Assembly (NCBI GenBank): GCA_016858145.1
Contig: JAEHOE010000041.1
Location: 558,001 to 622,000 of the forward strand
From: Edaphochlamys debaryana
Lineage: Eukaryota; Chlorophyta; Chlorophyceae; Chlamydomonadales
DNA: 64,000 bases
Reading direction: 5' to 3'
Within the stretch, counting starts at the first letter, position 1; the number at the start of each line of letters is the position of its first letter. The position numbers were made by a program, and so were the translations under genes. Of this stretch, positions 46,431-58,530 are shown piece by piece. The notes beneath the pieces were generated by a model. That model saw only the letters and a list, made by a program, of their open reading frames with translations. It ran no database searches and was not told where the DNA came from.

Positions 46431-49400
46431 ATGGGGCGCGACCGGCTCACCAGCTCAGCGGCGACAGCGTTACTTGCAGGTGAGCACAGCGTCGCTTAGA
46501 TGTAGAAACAGACACACGCGGTCTCGCGACCCCAGAGAGCGCTCCAGCAGAATACATTCGCAGTCAGCTGTCAGCTGTCGGCTGCTCATCCTTGGCAGCC
46601 TCACGACACAACTCGCTAGCGAACTACGTATAAATGCAATGGCTGACCTTCGCCGTTCGGCGTGAAGAGCTTGACGCCAAGCCAAGTTGCGACACCCGCA
46701 GCAGCTCACACAGCTTGGTGGCACAACAAGAGGTGGTTTGAGCATGTATTGGCATTAACAGGAGCAGTCTTCGCGCCCTGGAGTTCACAAGGGCTCGGCC
46801 ATGGCCACCCGTGCCGCCGTGCCGGCCATCACGGGAGCGCGTCCCCCCCGGCCCCCGTATCCATATGGCCATCGCCCTCACGGCAGACGTGTCGTGCTTT
46901 GTAGAGCTGCAAATTTGAAGCTCTTGTCCTCATGCGCACATGACTACGGAGGGCGGCAACCGCAGCTAACGAGGGCATTCTGCTGATGGCCGCTCAACAT
47001 CCCGTTGTGCTGTCCCCCCGCTCGTGCCCCAGGCCTCCTCCTGCTGTGCGCCGGCGCCCACGCACAGAGCTATGCGACCATCTATGACGTGGTTGTGGCG
47101 CTGCCCGAGCTGACCACGCTTGCGTCTTGGGTCAACGCGCTCGGGTACATGCTGGGGGGCTACAGCTCGCAGGCTCCCTGACTGCGCGCCGCCACCGCTT
47201 ACCCCACTCCTGTGCTGTACCGACGCCCCTCGCACCTCTCCTTTGCTTTTGTTAGGATGCAGAACGCATTCAAGAACAGCGGTTTCGCCTTCCTCCCTAA
47301 CAACGCGTGAGCTTTGCCGCGTTGTGCATGTTCCAAGTGTAGGGGATGGCACGTAATGGCGTGGTACCACGGGGGCCAAGCGCGCCACACGCCACGGAAT
47401 AGCGTGGTAGTGGGCCAAGCGCGCCAAACGCCGCGGTTTCCGCGGCCTCACCTCCCTTCTCCCCACACCACCCCCACAACCATCCCTTTTCCCCCCACGC
47501 CCCACCCCCAGCGCGCTCGACAAGCTGCAGACCTCCCTGGGCTTCGCCGCCGCCGACACCTCGGCCCTGCTCCTCAACACATCCGCGCTCGGCAACGTCA
47601 CGGCCCAGCTGCTCAAGTACCACCTGGGCCGCCCCGCGCCGGGCTTTTGCGGCGGCAGCCCCTTCTGGTTTCCCCCAAATGGGTCGCTGGGGAATTTGGC
47701 CGACCTGCCCAGCGGCTGCACCTACCTGATCAACACCCAGGCGTGAGCGGGGGTGGGGCCGGGGCCGGGAGGCCCTTAAGAGGCCGTGAGTCAGGCGGGC
47801 TGCTAGGCTAGGGTGGATTGAGAGAGAAATGGTGTCGAGCGGAGGAGAGAGGGGGGCAGGAAGGCAGGGGTGTGGGCAGGTGTAGAAGACGTGGCTGGGG
47901 ACAAAAGCCAGGTTGCGACCTTGGGGATCTAAAGGCTCGGCACCTTTACCAAGGGGTTGATGGCGAGCGGGGATGCGAGTTAATGACCCCGCCCCCAACC
48001 GCGGCGCCCAGAGGCCGGGGGACGGGAGGGGGGGGGCTTGGGAACAGGCAACCACAGGGCAGCGCGGGCGGCGGCATATGACGCATTGGGTGGGGTCTGG
48101 GGTGGGATGCGCTTGCCCCGGTTGAAGCAGCCATGGTACTTTCGGTGGCCACCCCTTCCGACATTCTTGGTGCTGGCCCGCAGGTTTGGAGACACCATTC
48201 CAGGGCCGGGCAGCAACCGCCTCTCCCTCGACAAACCGAGCGCCAACCTAGCAGACGCCCGCGTGTGGGGCCTGCGGCGCATCAACGCAACCATCACAAC
48301 CGCCGACATTGTGGGTGCCCCCTCCCCCCTGCCCTGCCGTGCTTGGTCAGTAGTCATCGCTGTCCCTCCACCCGCCCTTGCTTCATCTCCCTTCTCCCCC
48401 ACTCTGCTGACTGTCCCGGGCGTGCCTCGCATCATATAGGCGGCCGGCAATGGCAGCTTCGCCCATGTGATCGACACGGCGCTGCAGTTTTGGTACGACA
48501 CCATCGATGACGTAAGAGGGCGCGGGGAGGGTCCAAGGGAAGAGCGGCGGGAGCACTTCTCTGTACGGGGGGTCCCGACGCGCTTCGGTCCAGCCTGGCT
48601 ACTGATCTGCTCACTCCAATAATTGATGCCGATCCCGATCCCGATCTCGATGATTTGTTATCTCTCCCGAAGGCCCTGACAAACTCGTGGCTCAGCGGCC
48701 AAGTCACTCGCTTCCGCGCCGCTGCCGGCAGCTCCCCCGAGGTCACTACGCTCTTCACCGACCCCAACACGCGTGGAGCCGTCCTCGCAGCCGACAACAC
48801 GGTGAGCCCTCGCCCCATACCTCGCCCCATACCTCGCCCCATACCTCGCCCCATACCTCGCCCGATGTGCAAGCCAAGCCACGCTCCTTCGCTCGTTTGA
48901 CCTGTCACAGCAACCGGGGTCCCCTAAACCTGCCCCTAGATTGCCGTACTTGTGCGGCGCACCACGCCACCTGTCCCAGGAAACTGGAAGCCGCCAACCT
49001 TACACCAGCCCTTGGTCCTCCTCTCCCTCCGCTCCTTCCCGTTCCCGCCCCCTCCCGCCCCCCACCGCAGGCCTTCACCGCCACCTTCGGCCTGTTTGGC
49101 GGCAACCCGGCCGCCCTCAGCGCCGCCGACAACCTCACGCTGGTGCAGTACAGCACCCTAGCCTACCCCTGGCAGGGGCAGGGCGCATGGGTGGGGCCTA
49201 CGGTCAACGGCAACCAGGTGCCAACGCTGTGGGCGGGGTGAGCGGCGGCGGAGTGGGAGGCGGGGAGGGGGAGGCAGGGAGGAATGGTGGGTGGGTAAAG
49301 GCGTAGAGAGCGACTGGGATCACGGCGCGCCTAGCGGCACGACGGCTGAGACTGGTTAAGGCGGTGCACGGCCAAACGTCAAAGGAGAGGGGCCGGAAAC

Positions 49401-51133
49401 CGATTATTTGCGCCAGGCAGATCTCAGCTCGAGAATTTAACACTCCACTTTGCTGCCGCCGTGTCTTTCTGACAACCTCGCCCCTCCCTTGTACCACCTC
49501 TCCGTCCCTCGCGGCCTTTGCACCCACAGCCAGCTGCTCACCTACCGGGGTGGAGTCACGTGGGCCAACCGGTTCGGACTGCAGGGCACAGCCGGCGGCT
49601 TCGGCACTGTCTACGTTGGGTACGGCATGTGAGTACATGCAACTGCTCATCCATCTGGATCCTAGATTTGTGATCGGGTGCAGAAGTTCAGGGAGCACCT
49701 GGATGCGAGGCTTCCCTGCCTCTAATACTTTTGCGCCGGCAGAAGTGTTTAGTCCTCGCTTTCCTTTCCCCCTCCCTTCATTCCCCCCGCCCATGACAGG
49801 GCTTACGTACACCAGATGACCAGTAACGTTATGCTCCCCGTGGCCACAAATGTGTACGACCAACTCCGTACGATGGTGTCGATGACCGCCTTCGTGGCGG
49901 CTTTGGACGCCGAGGTGCGTGATGCTTCGTTCCCGTACAAGATCCGGATCCACATGCGGGCCCCTGTCTCTCCTGCATGCATAGAGGCGGGAAGCTCAAG
50001 CAGCCCTGTGTCGCTTGCCCCTAGCGGTCCCGCCTGCCAGGCAGTGACCCCCCATCCCTTTCCTCACGCCCTCACCGTCTCCCCCGCTCAGGTGGGCGTC
50101 AGGTCCTCGCTCCAGAACCCCGCCTCCACCTTCACCGTGTTTGCGCCCATCACCACGGGCTTTGCGGCGCTCCAGGTCTACTCGGGGCGGCCCTGGGAGC
50201 AGCAGGACGGAAACACAAAGGCGGCCATCCTCAAGGCGAGGAGATAGAGGAGGCGGGGGAGGGGAGGGGGGGGCTTTGGGGTCCCGGACATGCAGATCGG
50301 GGCGCGCCGCAGGGGAAGTGCAGGGACGGGGGAGCACGCGGGGAACGAGCTTCGTGCCGAGTGCCCACGGCTGGAAGCATGGCACGTGGCTGCTCCATGC
50401 TCGGACACACATCCCCTCTTACTTGCCCATCCTGACATTCCCCGCCCCTCCCCCCCTCCCATGGGCCCACAGACCACGGTGGTCTCCGGCCGCGCCCTCA
50501 CCACCACCGACCTGCCCGGCGGCACCACCCTGTACGACACGATGGGGTGAGTACGGCAGGGCCTGACCTGGGAGGGGCAGGGCCTGAGCTAAACCCGGCT
50601 CGGCTCACCTGCGTCCCCGCCTAGCCCCGTTAGTCCCATGGCCCCAACCCTGCGTCGTCCCCCGCCCCATGGCAACCCCCGCCCCTCCCCCTTCCGCGCT
50701 CCGCCCCCCGCAGCGGCTCCCAGACTCTGGTGGTGACCAAGTCCGCCACCGGCAGCCCCATCATAACGGTCAACGGCAAGCAGATCCTGACGGGCCTGGG
50801 CAACGGCCGCATCGTGGTGCCGGCCAACGAGCCCGTGGCGTACGGCAAGTGAGTGTACGGCACATGCATGGCGCCCGTACGTCCCCATGCATGGAGCGGC
50901 AGGAGGCAGGACCGGGCAGGACCGGACGTTGGTGCATGAACTGGCGTCAAGCCATCCCTCACTGGATTCCCCATCCTCGCCCCCCATCCCTCAGGTCCTA
51001 CATTCAGGCCATCGACCTGCCGCCCATCCCCGGTGACGTCTCCATCCCCACCCCCGGCGCCGCCGCTGCGGCCACCCCCTCCGCACTGGCGCTGCTGGCG
51101 GCGTGCGGGGCGGCGCTGCTGCTGCTGCTCTAG
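46431..51133 (+). CDS. Gene J: fasciclin (FAS1) protein, predicted GPI-anchored
   Basis: Fourteen exons: 46431-46479, 47033-47144, 47256-47306, 47512-47742, 48184-48310, 48440-48511, 48673-48801, 49071-49237, 49530-49628, 49800-49914, 50092-50235, 50473-50546, 50714-50848 and 50995-51133; about 547 residues. The signal peptide is split by intron 1: MGRDRLTSSAATALLAG joins LLLLCAGAHAQS. A first FAS1 domain runs from YATIYDVVVALPEL through FAFLPNNAALDKL and LLKYHL to FAHVIDTAL. A weaker middle region follows. A last FAS1 domain has NPASTFTVFAPITTGFAAL, and VNGKQI through SYIQAIDLPPIP. The C-terminus is a small linker and a hydrophobic tail (SALALLAACGAALLLLL), the pattern of a GPI-anchor signal. 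FAS1 proteins act in cell adhesion and wall assembly. The donor of exon 11 is GC (AAG then GCGAGG); the only in-phase GT would delete 20 residues. Confidence 0.87.
48806..48866 (+). repeat. 12-bp minisatellite in intron 7 of J
   Basis: About five copies of ctcgccccatac in tandem directly after the exon 7 donor. The corresponding intron of K lacks it. Confidence 0.85.
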
Positions 51134-52191
51134 GGTGCTGTTGAGGACTCGTGGTCGCATGAGGGCACTACCAATCCCTATTGATCCGCAAGCGCCGCAC
51201 TCGAGTCCATGGGCGGATGCCCACGTTCGTGCAGAGGCAACTGACAGCATGTGATTGGATCTGGAGTTCAAACTTGACGCGTGCAAACCCGCCACATTAT
51301 CCCGCTACCTGCAATTAAACGTCCGGGGCTTCTGCCATTCTTTCCACGATTCAGTGACAGGGCTGTCTTGGGTACCGGCGGCGGGGGCGGCGGCGGGGGA
51401 CGAGGAGAGGTAGCAGCCTGTGGCAAAGTGATGTACGGAGTGTTCGCCGTATGGTAGGCGTGACCGGCTGGCAGTGGTGTCGAGACGATGGGCTGATGAC
51501 AACTCATCCAAGCATTCATGAATTGATGTGTCTGCTACACATGTTGGCGCAAGGATTATTAAGGCGGGCGTTTCCAGTCCAGGGGAAAATATATAGACGT
51601 TGCAGCCGGCCTCACCTCTCCTGCTCCCCTCCACCCTGCCTACGGTACCTGTGTAAACGGCACATTGGCGCAAGGGTTGAGGCATGAACATCCAGTCCCC
51701 TGCTGCTGCCTAAATTCTCCTCCTCCCTATCGAGCCTCGACCGCTCGAAGCTTTCAACCGGCCATGGGTACCAAACGGCAGCCGAGCAAAAGGCGGGGCC
51801 AAGGCCCTAATGAGGCCGCCTTAGGACCGACCCTTCCGGCCCTTTCTTCCGGTATGTACCCGTCAACCCATTTAGGTCCGAGACTTGAGCAGTAGGAGAT
51901 GCCCCCCCAAAACATAATGCAGGTCTTGAGTCAGTGCTTGCACTGCTACCGCTGTATTACTGCGTGCTACCCTACGATAATACGTACGGTATGAGAAACT
52001 GGAACAAAAGAAAGGCGGTCCAAGAATGAAGGGCGCTGTGGCTTTGCTTGCTTTGGTTGACATGCCATATGCTTTCAAAGTACTGAGCGCAGGATGCAGG
52101 ATCGCATGCCAGTGCAGCATGATGACGGCGCCCCAGCCTAGATAGCTAAATACTGAACACGAAAAGCACATTTAGGGTCATTTAGGGTCAC
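51134..52191. other. Spacer between the convergent genes J and K
   Basis: About 1060 bp at the centre of the J/K inverted pair. It should contain both 3' untranslated regions. Unlike the flanking arms it is not palindromic by eye. A TGTAA for J lies at 51652-51656. Two tttagggtca units occur at 52171-52190. Confidence 0.5.
51652..51656 (+). terminator. Candidate TGTAA polyadenylation signal for J
   Basis: TGTAA about 520 bp after the stop of J, in the spacer before the convergent gene K. Confidence 0.35.
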
Positions 52192-55100
52192 TTAGAGCAG
52201 CAGCAGCAGCGCCGCCCCGCACACCGCCAGCAGCGCCAGGGCGGAGGGGGCGGCCGCAGCGGCGGCGCCGGGGGTGGGAATGGAGACGTCACCGGGGATG
52301 GGCGGCAGGTCGATGGCCTGAATGTAGGACCTAGGGGTAGGGCAGGGCGTGAGTGCGAGGGATCCAGTGAGGGATGACTGATGCCAATTTGTACAATAGG
52401 TTCCAGTAACAAGCTTCCTTCGTTCTTTGCTAGTGGTGACCTTGCCGTACACTCACTTGCCGTACGCCACGGGCTCGTTGGCCGGCACCACGATGCGGCC
52501 GTTGCCCAGGCCCGTCAGGATCTGCTTGCCGTTGACCGTTATGATGGGGCTGCCGGTGGCGGACTTGGTCACCACCAGAGTCTGGGAGCCGCTGCGGGGG
52601 GCGGAGCGCGGAAGGGGGAGGGGCGGGGGTTGCCATGGGGCGGGGGACGACGCAGGGTTGGGGCCACGGGACTAACGGGGCTAGGCGGGGGACGCAGGTG
52701 AGCTGAGCCGGCTTTAGCTCAGGCCCTGCCCCTCCCAGGTCAGGCCCTGCCGTACTCACTCCATTGTGTCGTACAGGGTGGTGCCGCCAGGCAGGTCGGT
52801 GGTGGTGAGGGCGCGGCCGGAGACCACCGTGGTCTGTGGGCCCATGGGAGGGGGGGAGGGGCGGGGAATGTCAGGATGGGCAAGCGGGGATGTGTGTCCG
52901 AGCATGGAGCAGCCACGTGCCATGCTTCCAGCCGTGGGCACTCGGCACGAAGCTCGTTCCCCGCGTGCTCCCCCGTCCCTGAGCCTCCCATGCCCCCCCC
53001 CCCCGACCTGCTTCTCAACCCCCCCCCCCTTCGCCCCTCCCCTCCCGTCCCCTCCCCCTCGCCCTCCTCTCGCCTTGAGGATGGCCGCCTTTGTGTTTCC
53101 GTCCTGCTGCTCCCAGGGCCGCCCCGAGTAGACCTGGAGCGCCGCAAAGCCCGTGGTGATGGGCGCAAACACGGTGAAGGTGGAGGCGGGGTTCTGGAGC
53201 GAGGACCTGACGCCCACCTGAGCGGGGGAGACGGTGAGGGCGTGAGGAAAGGGATGGGGGGTCACTGCCTGGCAGGCGGGACCGCTAGGGGCGAGCGACA
53301 CAGGGCTGCTTGAGCTTCCCGCTTCTATGCATGCAGGAGAGACAGGGGCCCGCATGTGGATCCGGATCTTGTACGGGAACGAATCATCACGCACCTCGGC
53401 GTCCAGGGCCGCCACAAAGGCGGTCATTGACACCATCGTACGGAGTTGGTCGTACACATTGGTGGCCACGGGAAGCATTACGTTACTGGTCATCTGGTGC
53501 ACGTATGCCCTGAAGAGCAAAACGAGCGGGTGGCAATACGGAGGAGAAGTAAGGTTTGGATGGAGGTGGTTGCTTGCCATTCTATCGTAGAGCCGAGGGC
53601 TGGTGTCAGCAGGGGATATGGAGGCGACAAGAGCATACACAGCCATTAGCGTGGCACATACGGCGTGCTCTCGAGTTGCGCTGCAGGCTACAGGCAAGCT
53701 GAACATGTCAACCAACCCCTTGCCATCCACGCCCTATTCACCGCACGGTGGCCCCACGAGCGAGGACGCCACCGACGAGCTCATCAGCATGGAGCACAAG
53801 CCCAGCGGCATACACTCACGTGCCGTAGCCGACAAAGACCGTAGCGGTGCCGGCAGAGCCCTGCAGCCGAAAGCGGTTCAGCCAGTAGTTGGGGCCTTGG
53901 AAGGAGAGCGGCTGCCTGCGGGTCGGAAGGCGGGGCAAGGGGGGGCCCTGGGTCGTGTGGAACACGGGGCGGGTTAGGCGGGTGAGTGCGGAACCCCCGC
54001 CCCACCCGGCGCCGCGCACTACATGCACGCGCGCTGGGTTGCGGACGAGGCCCTAGTGCATCCTGAGGAGTGCCCACGGTAGTGCCCAAACCCCTCGTGG
54101 CCAGCTGCCTCCCTCCCCCCTCCACCTCCACCTCCCTCCCACTACTTCCACCCCGCCGCCACCCCGCTCACCCCGCCCACAGCGTTGGCACCTGGTTGCC
54201 GTTGACCGTAGGCCCCACCCATGCGCCCTGCCCCTGCCAGGGGTAGGCCAGGGTGCTGTACTGCACCAGCGTGAGGTTGTCGGCGGCGCTGAGGGCGGCC
54301 GGGTTGCCGCCAAACAGGCCGAAGGTGGCGGCGAAGGCCTGCGGTGGGGGGCGGGAGGGGTGTTGGTGAGCGGGCGGGATTGCGTCGCCAACGCCCGGGG
54401 GAGAATCGAAGGGAAGGAATGGAGGAGCTAAGCTAAGCCTTTCGGCTGGTGTACGGTTGGGGAGGAATGGCAGGGGCACGTTGCCTTGTATGTCCTGCCG
54501 GACTCCGAGTTGCGGTGTGTGCGTATCGCAAGGACACCACCGCCGCCGGGGCTATCCACGAGGTAGTCCGGGCGGGCAAAGGCCGGGGCCGGGTCGGGGG
54601 CTCACCGCGTCGTCGGCTGCGAGGACGGCCCCCCGCGTGTTGGGGTCAGCGAAGAGCGCAGTGACCTCGGGTGAGCTGCCGGCGGCGGCGCGGAAGCGGG
54701 TGAGCGACGAGCTGAAGAAGCTGTTGGCCAGGGCCTTTGGGGGAGGGCGCGTAAGGGGTAGCGGAGGTTTGGGAGGGCGGCGATTATGAGGAGGGGACAA
54801 GGCTGGTGGGCGGGAGCGGAGGAAGCAGGGCCTTTGGACGGGACGGGAGCGGCCGAGGGACCCGCCGGCTAGGGAAGGGAGGGAGGAGGACATGCATTCA
54901 GTGCATTGGGATAGCTAGCTAGGCGCACGACAACCCTGTCGTGGTGTGTCAGCCCACCCCGGTGCAACACTCGCGTTGATGCTTCAAGCAGAAGTTCCCT
55001 GCCCCCTCGCCGTCCTTACGTCGTTGATGTTGTCGTACCAAAACTGAAGCGCTGTGTCAATAACGTTGACAAAGCTGCTGTTGCCGGCGGCCTGTGGGCC

Positions 55101-57265
55101 CGTGCGGACGTTGTCAGACACGCACCGTTCGGAGTGGTTGTGAGGGGAGGCGGGACTGCGAGCCGCAGGTGCCCCCGCCCATCGCCCCCTGCCCTCCGGC
55201 CCCCTCCGGCAATTAAGCCGTACAAGCCACCTACAATGTCGGCGGTTGTGACAGTCGCGTTAGCGCCCCGCAGGCCTTTAACGCGGACATCCGACAGGTT
55301 GCTGTTAGGCTTGTAGACGTAGATGTAGTTGGTGCCAGCGGCTCCGTCTCCAAACCTGTGGCACGTGTGTACGGCAGGGTCAGAAGCCCGTGAAGCTGCC
55401 CTGGTACGGCATGCGGTCCTGTAAAGCCTCGCTCAGCTACGCTTCCCGTCACCTTAGGCAGGCGCAGGAGTGAAACCCCGACTCACGCCGCTGGGCATCT
55501 TGCTTCCTCTGTAAACACCGCCCGCACCCGTCACGTCCCTCTTCCCTTGGGGGCCAGCCACCCCCCCCGTCGACCGCTTGCCCCCTCTGCATCACCAACC
55601 TCCATCTACCATGCCTCGCCACTTGCTCCCCCGACGTTCCAGCAACAGCCCACCCCTCCGCGTGCCGCGTGCCCGCCCCCAGCCCTACCTGAACCCCCGC
55701 CTCTGGCCTCCGCAGCCCCCCGCCCTCCCCGGCCCCCCGCAGCCCCCCGGCTCCCCCGCCCCCCTAGCGCCGCCCCCCGCCACCCTGGCCCAAGCCCCGC
55801 TCACGCCTCGTTTGTGAGGTTGTAGGTGCAGGGGCTGCCCAGGCTCGCCAGCGTGCCCGTTCCGGTGGATTCGGTGCCGTTCAGCCAGTAGAAGGTGGAA
55901 TTGCAAATGAGCACGGCGGGGCGGGCCAGGTGGTACTTGAGCAGCTGGGCCGTGACGTTGCCGAGCGCGGACGTGTTGAGGAGCAGGGCCGAGGTGTCGG
56001 CGGCGGCAAAGCCAAGGGATGTCTGCAGCTTGTCGAGCGCGCTGGGGTGGGCATGGGGAAAGAAGGATGGTTGTGGGGATGGAGTGGGGGAGTGGGGACG
56101 TGGAGTGGGGACGTGGAGTGGGGACGTGGAGTGGGGACGTGGAGTGGGGACGTGGAGTGGGGACGTGGAGTGGGGACGTGGAGGGGGGACTTGGAGGGGG
56201 GACGTGGAGTGGGGACGTGGGGGCCAGGCAAGGGATAGCGTTTCGGTTGTTATCGCAGCCAGCCCCGCGCCTCTCTTCCCCTTGCCCGCGCCGGATGTGC
56301 AAGCAAACAGCTCACGCGTTGTTAGGGAGGAAGGCCGTGTTGGTCTTCTTGAAAGTGTCCTGCATCCTGAAAGCAAAGATAGAAGGGTGAAGGCAAATGA
56401 TCAGGCAGAGCGAGGGGAAGCAGCGTGGGTAATTATAGACAACGGGGCGTAGCGCCGCGGAGTCGTGGCATCGCATTTCGTCGGCCGATGCAAAACGCCT
56501 GTCAACGTTACCTGTGAAGCAGCGTGGGTAGCCCTACTGCAGGTTGAGCGAGAGGGGGAGCGAGGGTGGGTATGGTATCCTTTCACACGTACCCGAGCGC
56601 GTTGACCCACGACGCAAGGGTGCTCAGCTCGGGCAGCGCCACAACAACGTCGTAGATGGTCGCATAGCTCTGTGCGTGGGCGCCGGCGCACAGCTGGAGG
56701 AGGCCTGCGGCAGGATGGCACGGAACGGCATGGCGAAGGGGCCACTTCGTTCCCTGTCGGGACAAGACATGGTGGACGAATTATTGAAGGAGATGGTATT
56801 GCAGAGATACAGGGCTCCGGGACTGCACTTTGCAGCCTCGCCCCAGCCTGCAACTCGGGCGGGAGCCGGTCTCGGGGTCGTGCGCACGATTCGATGCACT
56901 GATTCCTTTATTACTAAGCTGCTGTAGCTTGAGGCGTCAGTTCGGGCTACGAGTGCGGGCCACGAGTGCGGGCGGGTTCCGTTTATTTCGGTCGACCACG
57001 CCTGCTCTGCACGTTTTCCCCAAGGCTGCGACCAGTATTGTCACTGTTATTGCCATCTTACCACTCAGTCAAGTCGAACCTGCCACGCGCGCCCACGCGA
57101 GGCGGGACGTCGGGGCGGGACGTACTCCGCAGCGCCTTGCTTGGCCCTGCGTCTTTTGGGGCCATGCCCCTTGATACCTAGCGTCCCCGCTACGCATCTT
57201 GATTGCCCACCTGCAACGATAGCTGCCGCAGGAGCGGATGTCCAGGGATTGCTCCGCCAACTCAT
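52192..57265 (-). CDS. Gene K: fasciclin (FAS1) protein, predicted GPI-anchored, inverted paralogue of J
   Basis: Fourteen minus-strand exons: 57265-57211, 56704-56593, 56366-56316, 56041-55805, 55355-55235, 55091-55020, 54734-54606, 54338-54172, 53915-53820, 53509-53395, 53217-53074, 52833-52760, 52591-52457 and 52330-52192; about 548 residues. Every phase equals that of J. Exon 1 was found by phase and by the split signal peptide: MSWRSNPWTSAPAAAIVAG joins LLQLCAGAHAQS. FAS1 hallmarks: TAFLPNNAALDKL, LLKYHL, FVNVIDTALQFWYD, STFTVFAPITTGF and YIQAIDLPPIP. The tail SALALLAVCGAALLLLL suggests a GPI anchor. Exons 2-9 differ clearly from J (for example CNSTFYWLNGTEST in exon 4), while exons 10-14 are almost identical. 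The unusual GC donor of exon 11 is retained. Confidence 0.86.
56085..56222. repeat. 13-bp minisatellite in intron 3 of K
   Basis: About ten near-perfect copies of gtggagtggggac (plus strand) lie in the intron between exons 3 and 4 of K. The corresponding intron of J has no such array. Confidence 0.85.
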
Positions 57266-57548
57266 TTTGTTAGGGAAGGCTCTATAACAGTGGGTACTAC
57301 GTGCGCACGTTATGCGCAGGTAGACTGTGCTGACGGTATCAACGGTGCACCCATCCATGGCGAAGTACTTAACTTATGCATGATTCATACGTACGGCAAT
57401 GCCCCAAGACACTGGGCGGGGTTTGCCGAGACACACACGACTTAAGCCCCCTCCCCTGCTATTCATGCAGGTTGACCACGAACACGGTGCCGTAGACTCG
57501 TCCCTCGGCCTCACGCTTGTGCTCTGCTCACCCTGGCCCCGTCCGCGG

Positions 57549-58001
57549 CCCCTCCCCTCCCCTCCCCTCCCCTCCCCTCCCCTCCCCTCCCCTCCCCTCC
57601 CCTCCCCTCCCCTCCCCTCCCCTCCCCTCCCCTCCCCTCCCTCCCCTCCCCTCCCCTCCCCTCCCCTCCCCTCCCCTCCCTCCCCCTCCCCTCCCCTCCC
57701 TCCCCTCCCCTCCCCTCCCCTCCCCCTCCCCTCCCCTCCCCTCCCCTCCCCTCCCCTCCCCTCCCCCTCCCCTCCCCTCCCCTCCCCTCCCCTCCCCTCC
57801 CCTCCCCTCCCCTCCCCCTCCCCTCCCCTCCCCTCCCCTCCCCTCCCCTCCCCTCCCCTCCCCTCCCCTCCCCTCCCCTCCCCTCCCCTCCCCTCCCCTC
57901 CCTCCCCTCCCCTCCCCTCCCCTCCCCTCCCCCTCCCCCTCCCCTCCCCTCCCCTCCCCTCCCCTCCCCTCCCCTCCCCTCCCCTCCCCTCCCCTCCCCT
58001 C
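57549..58001. repeat. (CCCCT)n microsatellite, about 450 bp
   Basis: Almost pure pentanucleotide CCCCT/CCCTC repeats with scattered one-base length changes (units with one C more or fewer). The minus strand reads (AGGGG)n, a dense G-quadruplex-capable sequence. Confidence 0.95.
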
Positions 58002-58454
58002 TCTCAGCCTCTCGCCAGCGTGTTGCCCTGGCCCGCACCTCACTCAAACCCCTCTACAATCCTCTTGCGGTACATGATTATGCTAGTGGCTCTGCTGCTT
58101 GTGTTGCTGGGTTGGCATGCGCTCTGTAATGAGAGAGAAAGCCTACACAGGCTGCTGAGGGACGGCGGGTTGAATTGAAGTTCCGGAGGCGTCCTTCACT
58201 CTTCTCCACAGGATCATCCCCCGTCACGTGCACCCGGAGAGCTGACTGCTGTACCGGTACACGTCACCCTCGGCCCCTGGGGGCGACGCAACAAGCGGTC
58301 AGCATGCATGCGTGCGGAGGCCTGTTTGCCCTGCGGGCCCGGCTGGCCGCCTGGCTTCGGGGTTTGCCATGACTGGAGCATCCATAGTTTGCACTGCAGC
58401 ACGCACTGCTAAAGCTCGTAACGGGTCTACCGAGAAGCCTTCTCGGCTGAGTCT

Positions 58455-58530
58455 GTTGTTGTTGTTGTTGTTACACGGGCATGGTATCAGCCGTGAACTC
58501 CCATACGGGCCGTTGGCCAAAGGGACAGGC
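58455..58530 (+). repeat. Dispersed repeat, partner of 31476-31545
   Basis: Second copy of the repeat described at 31476, here preceded by (TTG)n and followed by ggccaaagggac, which the first copy also shares. Confidence 0.6.

Noticed and set aside
48806..48866. Regular short repeats that could suggest a CRISPR-like array
   Set aside because: The units are directly tandem without unique spacers and lie in an intron of a eukaryotic gene; they are minisatellites.
52171..52192. Two tttagggtca units resembling plant or algal telomere repeat
   Set aside because: Only two copies with an interrupting TCA, just after the K stop codon; not enough to call an interstitial telomere.
57399..58178. Open frames of up to 259 codons across the (CCCCT)n tract
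   Set aside because: A pentanucleotide repeat without stop codons is open in all frames; there is no coding signal.
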